This document shows positions 20,643 to 30,707 of a stretch of DNA of 64,000 nt, piece by piece (the stretch's first letter is position 1; the number at the start of each line of letters is the position of its first letter). The stretch is from NCBI GenBank assembly GCA_963921825.1, contig OY997596.1, positions 9,553,001-9,617,000 on the forward strand. The letters run 5' to 3'. Source of the stretch: Erodium maritimum (lineage: Eukaryota; Streptophyta; Magnoliopsida; Geraniales; Geraniaceae). The notes below the pieces were generated by a model. It was given only the letters and a program-made list of their open reading frames with translations, did not search any database and was not told the DNA's origin. A program made the translations under genes and the position numbers.

Positions 20643-23364
20643 CTACACCTCAACTTCAGGTTCTTGTAGGAAAAATATTTCCTGATTCTCAATCATACCA
20701 CCGTAGTAGTGCTTGATTCTATGCCCATTCATTAAAAATGGGGCCCCTTTACCATCGGTGATCTCGACGGCTCCCTTAGAGAGAACCCTCGTCACCCGAT
20801 AAGGCCCACTCCACTTTGAAACGAGCTTACCAGCTATGAGCTTGAGTTTAGAATTATAAAGCGAAACCCAGTCTCCTTTTTTAAATTCCCTGGGGTTGAT
20901 GCTCTTGTCATGCCATGCCTTTGTTCTCTCCTTGTATAGCGCAGCATTGTGATAGGCTTGAGATCGGAATTCCTCCAATTCATTTATTTGTACTACTCTG
21001 TTCAAACTACAAGCTAGGGGATCAAAGTTAAGAAATTTAATTGCCCAAAAAGCTTTATGTTCTAATTCAACAGGTAAATGACAGGATTTCCCATACACAA
21101 GTCTATAAGGTGAACAACCAATAGGGGTTTTAAATGCAGTTCTGTAGGCCCAGAGAGCATCATCAAGCTTGGTAGACCAGTCCTTCCTAGATGCATTGAC
21201 GGTCTTTTCCAAGATACTCTTTAGTTCCCTATTGGTTACTTCTACTTGACCATAATTTGGGGATTATAAGGTGTGGCAAGTCGATGGTGGACTCCATAGC
21301 TAGCTAAGAGTTTCCAAAAATATTTGTTGCAAAAGTGTTTTCCAGCATCACTAATTATTTCCCTAGGTACACCAAACCGGAAAAAAATATTTTTCTTTAA
21401 AAAGGCCAATACCGGTTTATGGTCATTAGTGGGCAAAGCCACTGCTTCTGCCCATTTGGATACATAATCCACAGCTACAAGAATGTATTCATTACTATTT
21501 GAGCATGGAAAAGGTCCCATAAAATCAATTCCCCAAAGGTCAAATAACTCTACCTCAAGGGAGATGTTCATTGGCATCTCTTGCCTCCTAGAGATATTAC
21601 CTGTGCGCTGGCATCGATCACAACATTTGACATATACATAGGCATCATGAAAGAGTGTGGGCCAATATAAACCTGATTGAAGCACCTTACGAGCTATTCT
21701 GGTAGGACCAAAATGCCCTCCTACTTCTCCCCCGTGACAGTGAAAAAGGATCTCTTGGATTGCAGAGCCGGGTACACACGTCCTTATCATTTGATATGCA
21801 CAAACCTTAAACAAAAGAGGATCCTCTAATATATAATCTTTTGCGATATGTATAAATTTCTTTTTCTGGTGGGATGTTAGATCCCCATGTACTATCCCTG
21901 AAACCAAATAATTTGCAAAATGTGCAAACCATTGGGCTTTTTGGTCATCTACTTTATAGGGTTGTTCATCAGGGAACTCCTCATTTATAGGCAATTTAGT
22001 ATCTTTGTAAGGATTTTCAATCCTAGACAGGTGATCATCAACTACATTCTCTACCCTTTTCTTATCCTTAATTTCTAGATCAAATTCCTACAACAAAAGA
22101 ATCCATCGCAGTAATCGAGGCTTAGCATCCTTTTTACTTTGCAAGTATTTCAGGGCAGCATGATCAGTATATACTATTACCTTAGACAATATTAAATATG
22201 AATGAAAATTTTCACATGCAAATACTACAACAAGTAATTCTTTTTCAGTTGTAGCGTAATTTACCTGAGCCTCATTCAGTACTCTACTAGCGTAGTAGAT
22301 TATATGGAATACCATGTCTTTTCTATGTCCTAGGACAGCCCCAATAGCTAGATCACTAGCATCACACATGAGTTCGAAAGGTAGAGACCAATTGGGCCTC
22401 ACCATTACAGGTGCATTTACCAACTTCTCTTTAAGAGTTTTAAAAGCGGTTAGACAAGCATCATCAAATGAAAAAAGGAACATCCTTAACAAGCAAATAA
22501 CTTAATGGTTTAGATAGTTCTGAGAATCCTTTTATGAATCTACGATAAAAACCTGCATGTCCTAAAAAACTGCTAACTCTTTTTTACTGAGTCAGGTGGA
22601 GGTAATTTCTCAATTACATCCACCTTAGTTGTGTCTACCTCAATTCCTTTTGAGGAAATTTTATGTCCTAAGACTATTCTCTGTGTATCCATGAAATGAC
22701 ATTTTTCCCAATTGAGCACCAGATTAGATTCCTCACACCTTGTTAATACAGCATCCAAATTACTTAAGTAGTTATCAAATGAGGAACCAAACAAAAAAAA
22801 ATCATCCATGAACACTTCTAGATGTGTGCCTACCATGTCATGAAATATTGCAAGCATGCATCTTTGAAAAGTAGCGGGAGCATTGCATAACCCAAATGGC
22901 ATTCTCATATATGCAAATGTACCATAGGGACAAGTAAAAGTAGTTTTCTCTTGGTCTTTAGTGTCTATGGCAATTTGGTTATACCCGCTATATCAATCTA
23001 AAAGGCAATAATAGTCATGTCCTGCTAATCTCTCTAACATTTGGTTAATGAAAGGTAGGGGAAAATGGTCCTTACGGGTGGCATCATTTAATTTCCTATA
23101 ATCAATGCATACTCTCCATCCTGTAACGGTCCTAGTTGGAATTAATTCATTATTATCAATTTTCACTACTGTAATTCCCCCCTTTTTAGGCACACACTGA
23201 ACTGGACTAACCCATGCACTATCAGAGATAGGATAGATGATACCTGCATCTAGGAGCTTGATTACCTCCTTTTTCACTACTTCTTGCATCAGCGGGTGTA
23301 TTCTTCTTTGATGTTGCACACTCTGCTTGTGATCATCTTCCATGAGTATATTGTGTGTGCATGT
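20643..23364 (-). pseudogene. Athila pol, 3' part: RT, RNase H, integrase
   Basis: In element order (descending coordinates): RT fingers/palm (DDHKQSVQHQRRIHP, GWRVCIDYRKLNDATRKDHF), a stop where LDGYSGYNQ is expected near 22990, FGLCNAPATFQR, catalytic VFMDDF near 22800, and VLGHKISSKGIEVD. RNase H follows ([46 protein letters not shown]). Integrase has an HHCC-type N-terminus ([12 protein letters not shown]...CDRCQRTG), core aspartates in [10 protein letters not shown] and [10 protein letters not shown], and the glutamate region shifted out of frame near 21240. The C-terminal part at 21212-20643 ([36 protein letters not shown]) is open. At least four lesions make it non-functional. The frame continues at 26037 across solo LTR 2. 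Confidence 0.9.
23360..23364. repeat. Target-site duplication CATGT (left)
   Basis: CATGT adjoins solo LTR 2 and recurs at 26032-26036. Confidence 0.9.
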
Positions 23365-26031
23365 TGTCACGCCCCAAATCTGGTTCTTGCCCGGACCTGA
23401 GGCATGACTAGTAATAAGTGATCAAAAGATAAAAATTCAACAACTAGTTCCTGAAAATCTCCAATAATGAAAACAAATCCGCAAAACTGAGTTCAAAACA
23501 CAATAACCCTCCAGGGGTGTAATAATAATCCTCCACAAGTTTTGTTCAAAACATAAAAGTGAAAAGTACGAAGTCTCTATAATGCACCCACACCGAGAAG
23601 CTCTCGAGCTTCTACTCCTCAATCAAGCCTGTAAACACAACGGTAAATTCATAGGGGTGAGCTTGCGCTCAGTAGGGAAAACGCATAACAAAGTGGACCT
23701 TAAACTCAATAAATTCATCAGTAAAATCAACATATAGCTCTTAACAATCACAGGCAATAGATAAACCGATCAATGCCGTGGCACATGGAGTCACCACCCT
23801 CCGATCCACATCTTATGTGTCCTCTCGGATTTTCCCTCCAATCCAGAGGAGACGCATATCATTGAGACTATCGGAAACACCCTTCAGGGCACATATCGTC
23901 GGAAGTCTCAGAAACGTCTCCAAGGGATTTTAGGTCCTCGGGAACCAAGGCACTACTCCCATAGGAAGCGTACACTTGGGCAATTCGATAATAAACAGTT
24001 CATAATTGAATAACGTACTCAAACCGAAACACGTGACAATCCAATCCCAACCACCACCAACTCATTTTCACCCATAGCTCACACATCACCAATTCACCAC
24101 AACACACTGCCCAAGAATCACACAATCACAGCACACCAATCACGTAACCACAACTTACCGTTCACTTACCAGTCTCGAACCAACGGGGCATCGATCACCT
24201 GATTGCACCCCTCGATACAACCAGTCATACTCGATGCTCCAAGCAACCATTAAAGTAAAACACGTAATCATTCGAATACGATCAACGATCAAGCACGAGT
24301 TTAAACAACCAATCATAAAAGCCTTCAAAAGAGCATTCAAACATGCGAATCTACTAGTTTCATTAGACTCTTAAGCCTATCCACTAAGCAATCAACAACC
24401 AAGCATGTGATCCTAACACGCAACTAATCCGAGGGCTTTGCCAAGGCTCCTCTACCAGACAATCAATTCCCAAGTATTGAAAGCGAATTACACTAGTGAT
24501 TGGCATCCTAATCGTTCACAACTAGACACTTCCGGTTATTAGTAATTGAAAGACAATTATGCTAGTTATTCGCATCCTATAGGCATTTCTAGGACCTTTC
24601 CGATTTTATTAGCCTAACATGCATACTAAGCATCAAAAACGAGGGGTTAAGGCTTTCCCTACCTCGATGTCTTCCTCTCAACACTCTGATGATAAGCCCG
24701 GTGGTCACCTCTCCGTTCTTCACTCGGGTCCCGGCGTGATCAATACTCCTATAACTCGTGTCCTCGTTCTTCCTCCTTTCCTAGCTTGGTTCCAAGGTTT
24801 TGAACCACCAAAAGACCACAAATTAGTTTCCTCAACCAAGTGTTTTTCTCCTCAAAACACACAACGAAGTTCAGAAATGGATCAAGGTTTGAAGAGGAAA
24901 TGTGGGAATCGAATTGAGCTAAAATGAAGGGTTTTGGGCCCTGGGGATCTGATCCGGAATGCCATATGGACCGTGTGGCTAGCCGTGCCGGAACATGGCA
25001 CGGACCCTGTCACAGGCCGGCCCGGAATCCAGCGCGGAACACGTCACAGACCGGCCCGGAGAGCGACACGGACCATATCAGGTTCCGTGCCGGTACCAGG
25101 CACGTTCCGTGCGGCATGCCGTGCCAGTACCTTGCCCGGTCCGGGTCAGATTCCGTATCAGACCTGACCAGCTCCTTCCCCTTTCTTCCCCAACTCGAAT
25201 TTCACGAAAATCCCAACACAAACTCCATTTCTAACCTCTCCTAGCTCCAAAATAATCCACCAAAGATACCCAGCAACTACACCCTCAATGGGTTCATCAA
25301 ATTTCAACCAAAACTCAATCCAACAACCTACTTCACTACTTCTTCTCCAAGCAATCAATCAAAAAGCAAGTTCTTCAACTTTTAAGCCAAAACCCATAGA
25401 TTGGAAGTGGAAGAAATGGAGAGTTGAGAGCATCATTACCTCTAGATATTTGAGATGGAGAAGATGAAGTGAAAATGAAGGCAAAAGGACCAAGAACAAG
25501 CTCCAAAATCCAAGCTTTCTTCTCTATCTTTTTCCTCAAGAAAGTGAGCTCCTCCTCTCCTCTCTACTAGTGATTTTCGGCTGCAACAAGAGTAAATGGG
25601 CTGAATTGTTGCTCTCTTTCCTTTAAATGACCTAAAATGTCAATTTACTCAAAAGCCCTTAAGGTCTTATCCCTTTAAAGGTAACTTAGGAGGGTATGAG
25701 GGTCATTTGAATCCTCTACTCTCATCCTCCAAGCCAAGCATGACAAGTGTCATGTGAGGACACTCCCATTTAATAATTTTCCAGCTTCCCAAAAATTATC
25801 GACAATTAACCGATAAAAAGCCCGAGTTTGACCGACAGTTGACTTTAACAATAATACAGTCAAAGTGAAGGAAACGACCCAACTAAGCTAACCGTGCTAA
25901 TGGCTAAGCTTTTTGGGCCCCGGAAAGGTCCCGAATGACTTTCTGAGTCATCGGTTGACTTTTCCGGCCGAAAGTCAAACTTAGCTAGGATTCACCGGTT
26001 CTACCGGGATCGACCGGGGGCGGGTCTTACA
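23365..26031 (-). repeat. Solo LTR 2 of the long-LTR gypsy lineage (2667 bp)
   Basis: On the minus strand it starts TGTAAGACCCGCCCC at 26031 and ends GGGGCGTGACA at 23365, with perfect CATGT duplications and no internal region. Length and blocks match solo LTR 1. It splits the Athila polyprotein just before the RT segment (...IQGISPA / TCTHNILMEDD), so it landed in an already integrated Athila. A GC-rich block at 24940-25165 (GGCACGGACC, CCGTGCCGGAA, CCGGCCCGGA) holds the variable-cassette position. Confidence 0.9.
23629..23671 (-). promoter_or_regulatory. Conserved GNRA-loop hairpin plus splice-acceptor-like site (solo LTR 2)
   Basis: On the minus strand 23671-23658 reads TGAGC-GCAA-GCTCA (GCAA loop), followed 28 bases later by GTGTTTACAG|GC with AG at 23629-23630. 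A donor-like AGAG|GTAATG lies at 25438-25439. Confidence 0.6.
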
Positions 26032-26036
26032 CATGT
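26032..26036. repeat. Target-site duplication CATGT (right)
   Basis: Matches 23360-23364. Confidence 0.9.
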
Positions 26037-26950
26037 GGCTGGACTTATCCCTTGAATATCTGCAATGGTCCATCCAAATGCCTTTTTATGCCCCTTTAGA
26101 ACTCACATCAGCTTTTCTTTCTGTAGAGGTGACAACGCAACAGAAATTATTACAGGCAAAGTATTATTGTCATTCAAAATACATATTTAAGAGAATCAAG
26201 AAGGGTTTTCAATTCAAGTTATGGGGCTTGTTCAATTGAGGGCTTCAATTTTGGCCCCGAAGTTGCTTCCAATGTGATAAATTTGGGGGTGTTGCGAGTC
26301 TTCCAAGGTGGACAAGCCTCCAACATCTGGATCACTTCATATGCACCTTCATGTGAGGATACAAATAGTTCATTAATACTTTCAACTAAACATGCTTTAA
26401 GAGGAGTATCAAATCCACAAACATTAAAATTCTCTTGAATAACATAATCATAAGCATTGATTATTAAACAAGTATTATCAGGACTAGCATGCTTCATAGA
26501 TTTAAACACATTGTAGACTACTTCTTCCTGGCCATATCTCAAGGTTAACTTACCTTGTTTCACATCTATAAGGGCTCGGGCTGTGGCCAAAAATGGCCTA
26601 CCCAGTATTAGAGGAATCTCATAGTCCTCAGCCATATCCAAGATTATAAAATCAGCAGGAAATATGAATTTGTCTACCTTAACTAACACATCCTCAATAA
26701 CACCTCTTGGATATTTTATAGATCTATCTGCTAATTGTAGGATTACAGATGTTGGTGTAGGTTCCTCTCCTAATCCTAATTTCCTAAAGACGGATAAGGA
26801 CATCAAATTTATGCTTGCTCCTAAGTCACATAAGGCTCTAGCAAAAGATATTTTCTCCATCTCACATGGCAAGGTGAAACTACCTAGGTCTTTAAGTTTA
26901 GGGGGTAACTTATTGAGTAATACTGCAAAACATTCTTCACTAAGATTCAT
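26037..26950 (-). pseudogene. Athila protease and protease-RT linker
   Basis: Open from 26950 to 26219 on the minus strand. KLPPKLKDLGSFTLPCEM leads into the aspartic protease: ALCDLGASINLMSLSVF (DLG-A active site as in Athila), PTPTSVILQLADRSI, KFIFPADFIILDM, EIPLILGRPFLATARALID and GKLTLRYG. A stop near 26219 ends the frame. The linker towards RT (FGWTIADIQGISPA) is readable out of frame down to 26037. Confidence 0.85.
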
Positions 26951-28734
26951 TGTTTAATGTTCCCCTAATTTTCTCTTATTAGTAATAATATATTTAAGGA
27001 ATTTAGCATAAATTGGCATACTCTGTATAGCATCAAGAAAAGGGATGTTTATTTCTAACTTCCTAAACATGTTCAGAAATTTAGAATATTGCTTATCCAA
27101 TTTATTTTTCTTGCACACAGAGGGAAAAGGAAGAGGTGGAGTCCTCGTTTCTGTCTCAACCAAGGACTACCTTACCTTCTTACCTTTGGTGGGCCTTTAA
27201 TCCTCAGTATACTCCGAGCTTACATTCTGTTCCAGTTCCTCAACATTGTCTTCTTGCTCTGGGGTCTTCGCTACCTCTGGTTCCTCTTCTGCCATAGGTC
27301 CTTCTAGCTGCTTCCCGGACCTCAAAGCTATTACATGAGCTCCTTCCCTAGGGTTCTTCTCAGTATTGCTGGGTAGGCTTCCAGGTGCTCTCGTATGCAT
27401 AGCTTGGGATAATTGCCCCATTTGAGTCTCTATAGATTAGAAACGAGCGTGGGTCATCTTTTTCTCTTCCTCGTCTCTCTTATTATTCTCTTCACCTGTC
27501 TTATTCTTTTCTTCAAATTGAGTCAAGAGTGTGAGTATCATCTTTTCCATTCTTGAGGAAGACTTCTGGGAACTGGCATTCTGGGTGTTCTGTTCATAGT
27601 GTTGATTTTGGTTCCTCTGTTGATAATCCTGCCCTTTAGATCTTTGTGGATAACCCTGGGGAGTTGAATTCTGTCCCTGAGGTGTCCATGAGAAATTGGG
27701 GTGGTTCTTCCACCCTGGATTATAAGTGGCCGAGTATGGGTCATTCATCAACTGATCAATCTTGGCTTTGGACATGCCCTCCAAGTAATTCGCAGTTTCC
27801 TCCTGTTGTAGATCGCCCATTTGATCGGAGTGACCAAACTTCCTTTGTATTTGATCCAACTTTGTGTGATAATTTACATCTGTTCCATCATCTTGTGCAT
27901 CATCGAAGAGTCTACTGCATTTACTGTGCCTTGAACCGCTCCTCTCTCAGAGTGCCATGCATTGTTGGACACCATCAAATTCAAGAGTTCGACAGTTTCT
28001 TCTTGTGTTCTTTGTACAAAAGACCTGCTCGCTGCGGAGTCCAACTGAGCTTGACTTCCTGGATTGAATCCCGCATAGAAAGTCTGCATGTATAACCACA
28101 AGGGGATTCTATGATGGGGACATTTCCTCAGGTAACCTGAAAACCTTTCCCATGCCTCGACCAACGACTCATCACCTTGTTGTTTGAATCAATTAATTGA
28201 AGCTCTTAGTTGCACTGTTTTCTTTGGAGGGAAGTATTGGTTCAAAAATAATAGTGCCAGCTGATCCTAGGTTCTGATGCTTCCTACTGGAAAGGATCTT
28301 ATCCAATGACTCGCTTTATCTTTCAATGAGAAAGGAAAAGCTATTAGTCGTATTGCCTCTTCTGTGACTCCATTAGTTTTGAATGTAGCGCATATCTCTG
28401 AAAATGTTGTCAGATGGTCCAAAGAATCCTCGTGAGCATTCCCATGAAATGGGTCACTCTTTAGCAAATTGAAGAGTGGGCCATCAATCTTGAATTGGTT
28501 CGCCGCAATTAGTGGGGTTGCTATACTTGATCCACCCCCAATAGAAAAGGGGGTACCGTACTCCATCACCACCCTTTATCTTGGTGCTGCTTCAATCACA
28601 AGGAGATTGTTTCCTTGCTGCCCCAGAATTGCTTGTTGAATCCTAGCAGGAGGTTGTGGCGTGTGCTGATCTGTGCCATCTTGCCTCAACTAATTGATCA
28701 GGTCATTTGGGTTGTCCCCAGGTGGGAGGCTCAT
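26951..28734 (-). pseudogene. Athila gag
   Basis: Likely start ATG at 28732-28734 (MSLPPGDNPNDLIN), followed by stops near 28690 and 28575. The Athila gag core is clear: LLKSDPFHGNAHEDSLDHL, FSEICATFKTNGVTEEAIRL and FPFSLKDKASHWIRS at 28572-28267, then LVEAWERFSGYLRKCPHH and MQTFYAGFNPGSQAQLDSAA at 28164-27874. A Gln-rich tail (27859-27437) has YNPGWKNHPNFSW, typical of Athila. A further frame at 27163-26954 (KQYSKFLNMFRKLEINIPFL) links to protease. At least three stops or frame changes break it. Confidence 0.85.
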
Positions 28735-28910
28735 TGTAGCTGCTTTCCTCTCCCTTCTCAATAGCCTAGCGTTTCTCTCAACCTTTTCAAGATCTGCAGT
28801 AAATAAACTCGGAAATTGGTGAGATCGCAAGTGCATAAATACAAAAGAAAAATAAAAATAAGTGAAACAGTCTCAACACAGATTAGAAATATAAAGTGTT
28901 GCCTTAGTTG
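28735..28910 (-). other. Athila leader
   Basis: Short AT-rich non-coding stretch between primer binding site and gag; nothing else is seen. Confidence 0.6.
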
Positions 28911-28929
28911 CTCCCCGACAACGACGCCA
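28911..28929 (-). other. Primer binding site of Athila element (tRNA-Asp type)
   Basis: On the minus strand TGGCGTCGTTGTCGGGGAG, near-identical to the tRNA-Asp complement used by Athila/Tat elements, six bases inside the LTR end. Confidence 0.85.
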
Positions 28930-28935
28930 TTAACT

Positions 28936-30377
28936 TGACGCCCTGAGAATGAACCCACAAAAAGGGCACGGGAAGCGCACCGGTCGTCAAGTAGTAAATC
29001 GGTTTTGAGTCTGGTTATCGTACCCAAGGGAGCAGTAAGATAGTCACTCAATTTATAACCCGTTATTAATCTGTTTCTTGAAATGGTTGCCTTTTTTTGT
29101 TTTGAAAATTTTAAATAACAAGTTGCAAAGCAAATTAAAATAAAATGAGAACAAAGTTCAAGTGCAAATAAGGTAAGTTTAAAGGTAACGGAAGTTCTCT
29201 CGACTGGTCCTAAACATCTTTCGATCGAATTAGGTCCCTAGTATAATCTGACCACCTAGTTATTTCTAATCTAGGTGTAGTGAGACATACAACATTACGA
29301 TTTGTGAACTCCTCTAACTTTCTGGTTTGTACACCTATAGCTGTTACACTCGTGTTAACCTAACTTTACTAGAGACTAGATTTAAACCCGAGTTGCATAT
29401 TCCTTAGTCCTTCTAGTCATTCTCATATTTCGATTGTTGAATGCTAAAACCTAATCAACTATCAAATGGCCAGTTTGATGAAGCATTAATTCCAAACTAT
29501 GCAAACAATATCCTAAACACAAATTGCTCAAAATAACCACATACCCATTGTGTCAATTAATCATATTGCTTCCACTAGTCCTAGATCAATAGGAAATTTA
29601 GCTCATGATAGAGAAGAAGAACAAGCAAATTGATGAAGAAAAACTATAGATAAACATAATGTACTTGAGTTTGATACACAATACCCAACTAACGAAATGA
29701 AAACCAAAGTTTGTTTAAATCCTTGCTCTAAGACACACTTCTCTTCCTTCAAGCTCCAAGCCCTAGCTCCAAATCTCCTCTTTTTGCTCCCAAAATTCGT
29801 AACCCTTCAATTATGACTTAAATTAGTATAAATAGGGCTTTTGAAAAACGCAGGTATGGATCTCGCGCGACCCGGAGCGTGGCCCGGAACATTTCCCTGA
29901 CCGGCAATCTAAGAGGCACGGACTGGGCCTGGTTCCGGCCCTCTAGGAGGCACGGAACGGGCCTCGTTCCGGCCCTCTAAGGGATACGGACCGTATCTCT
30001 TACAGGATCAGATCAGAGAGCAATGGCACTTTGCTCCTCCGTAGTGCCCTGAACGGGCTGCATACCGGCCCGGATGGCCACACGGGACGGGCCTCGTTCC
30101 GGCCCGGTATCCCATACGGTCTGTGCGGCTCAGAGGATCCGTTTAGTCGATCTTGGCTCTCTTTTATCATGATTCTGTCCTATAGCTTCCTTGGCCCATC
30201 CATTTTGATATTTAGCGCTGAAGTCCCTTGTTTTGCTCCGAATACTTGGAAACTCTAAAATCAGGGCTCACTGCACGAAAGGTGGAAGAAATGCATTAAA
30301 CAACTTAATCCCGGGACCGAAAAGCTTAAGATGTGGGCTTAAAAACATCGAAAAGGATGCATTTTTCGTCCACATCA
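28936..30377 (-). repeat. 5' LTR of Athila element
   Basis: Pairs with 14710-16241. It lacks the ~95-base insert and has many single-base differences. A GC-rich block at 29858-30140 parallels that of the other LTR. Confidence 0.9.
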
Positions 30378-30649
30378 ACCACTATCACGCTCGGGGGAGT
30401 TGCAAACGATCCTATAAGCGACGCAATCTCCGACGAGCTCAGCATGGTGGTAGGAGAGGGTGAGTATTGATGGGAGGATCGGGGAGACCATGCTGCCGAT
30501 ATGGTCTCTATGGAGATCTGCATGGCTGACGCGGCGGGAACAAAGACTAGCGCCATAGATTAGGGCTAGGTCTCGACAAAAGCAAGGAGGGGGTCTCGAT
30601 AGGAGCGAGAATGGTTTTGGAGAAAAACTTTTGTTATAGATTTATATTT
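30378..30649 (-). pseudogene. LINE 1 5' end and ORF1 N-terminus
   Basis: The minus-strand ATG at 30556 gives MALVFVPAASAMQISIETIS then SSSEIASLIGSFATPPSVIV, up to the Athila insertion site. The 5' UTR upstream is short (~90 bases). The frame resumes at 14709. Confidence 0.5.
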
Positions 30650-30707
30650 GGCAAGGCTACCTAATAATTTGTTTGTTTGTGTCAAATACCCGATTTATAA
30701 TTACTTT
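30650..30707 (+). promoter_or_regulatory. Middle upstream segment of CYP82 relic 2
   Basis: GGCAAGGCTACCTAAT to CCGATTTATAATTACTTT matches the relic 1 flank at 7765-7825. It lies between the insertion points of LINE 1 and LINE 2. Confidence 0.7.

Larger units (their letters stand above)
14710..30377 (-). mobile_element. Athila-type gypsy retrotransposon (about 13 kb plus a nested solo LTR)
   Basis: Two direct LTRs (14710-16241 and 28936-30377, TGACGCC...CATCA) flank a minus-strand internal region. In element order this is tRNA-Asp primer site, gag, protease, RT, RNase H, integrase, GC-rich spacer, Athila ORF-1/env-like gene, long spacer, PPT and 3' LTR. The flanks ATCAC (14705-14709) and ACCAC (30378-30382) give a target-site duplication with one mismatch. 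The LTRs differ by many substitutions and a ~95-base indel (14940-15030), so it is not young. All genes carry stops or frameshifts. It inserted into LINE 1 ORF1. Confidence 0.9.
10613..30649 (-). mobile_element. LINE 1 (ORF1-only, split by a solo LTR and an Athila element)
   Basis: Minus-strand non-LTR retrotransposon. Its 3' tail is a poly(T) on this strand at 10613-10618, and its 5' end is near 30649. It is flanked by GGCAAGGCAACCTAAT (10597-10612) and GGCAAGGCTACCTAAT (30650-30665), a 16-bp target-site duplication with one mismatch. After removal of the nested insertions about 1.7 kb remains: 30378-30649, 14053-14709 and 10613-11361. An ORF1-like N-terminus is visible; endonuclease and reverse transcriptase (ORF2) are absent. 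Confidence 0.65.

Noticed and set aside
23365..26031. Intron or spacer belonging to the Athila element
   Set aside because: It has TG/CA ends, a perfect CATGT duplication and homology to gypsy LTRs, so it is a nested solo LTR.
27646..28095. Plus-strand frame of 149 codons
   Set aside because: Antisense shadow of the Athila gag, which has recognisable domains on the minus strand.
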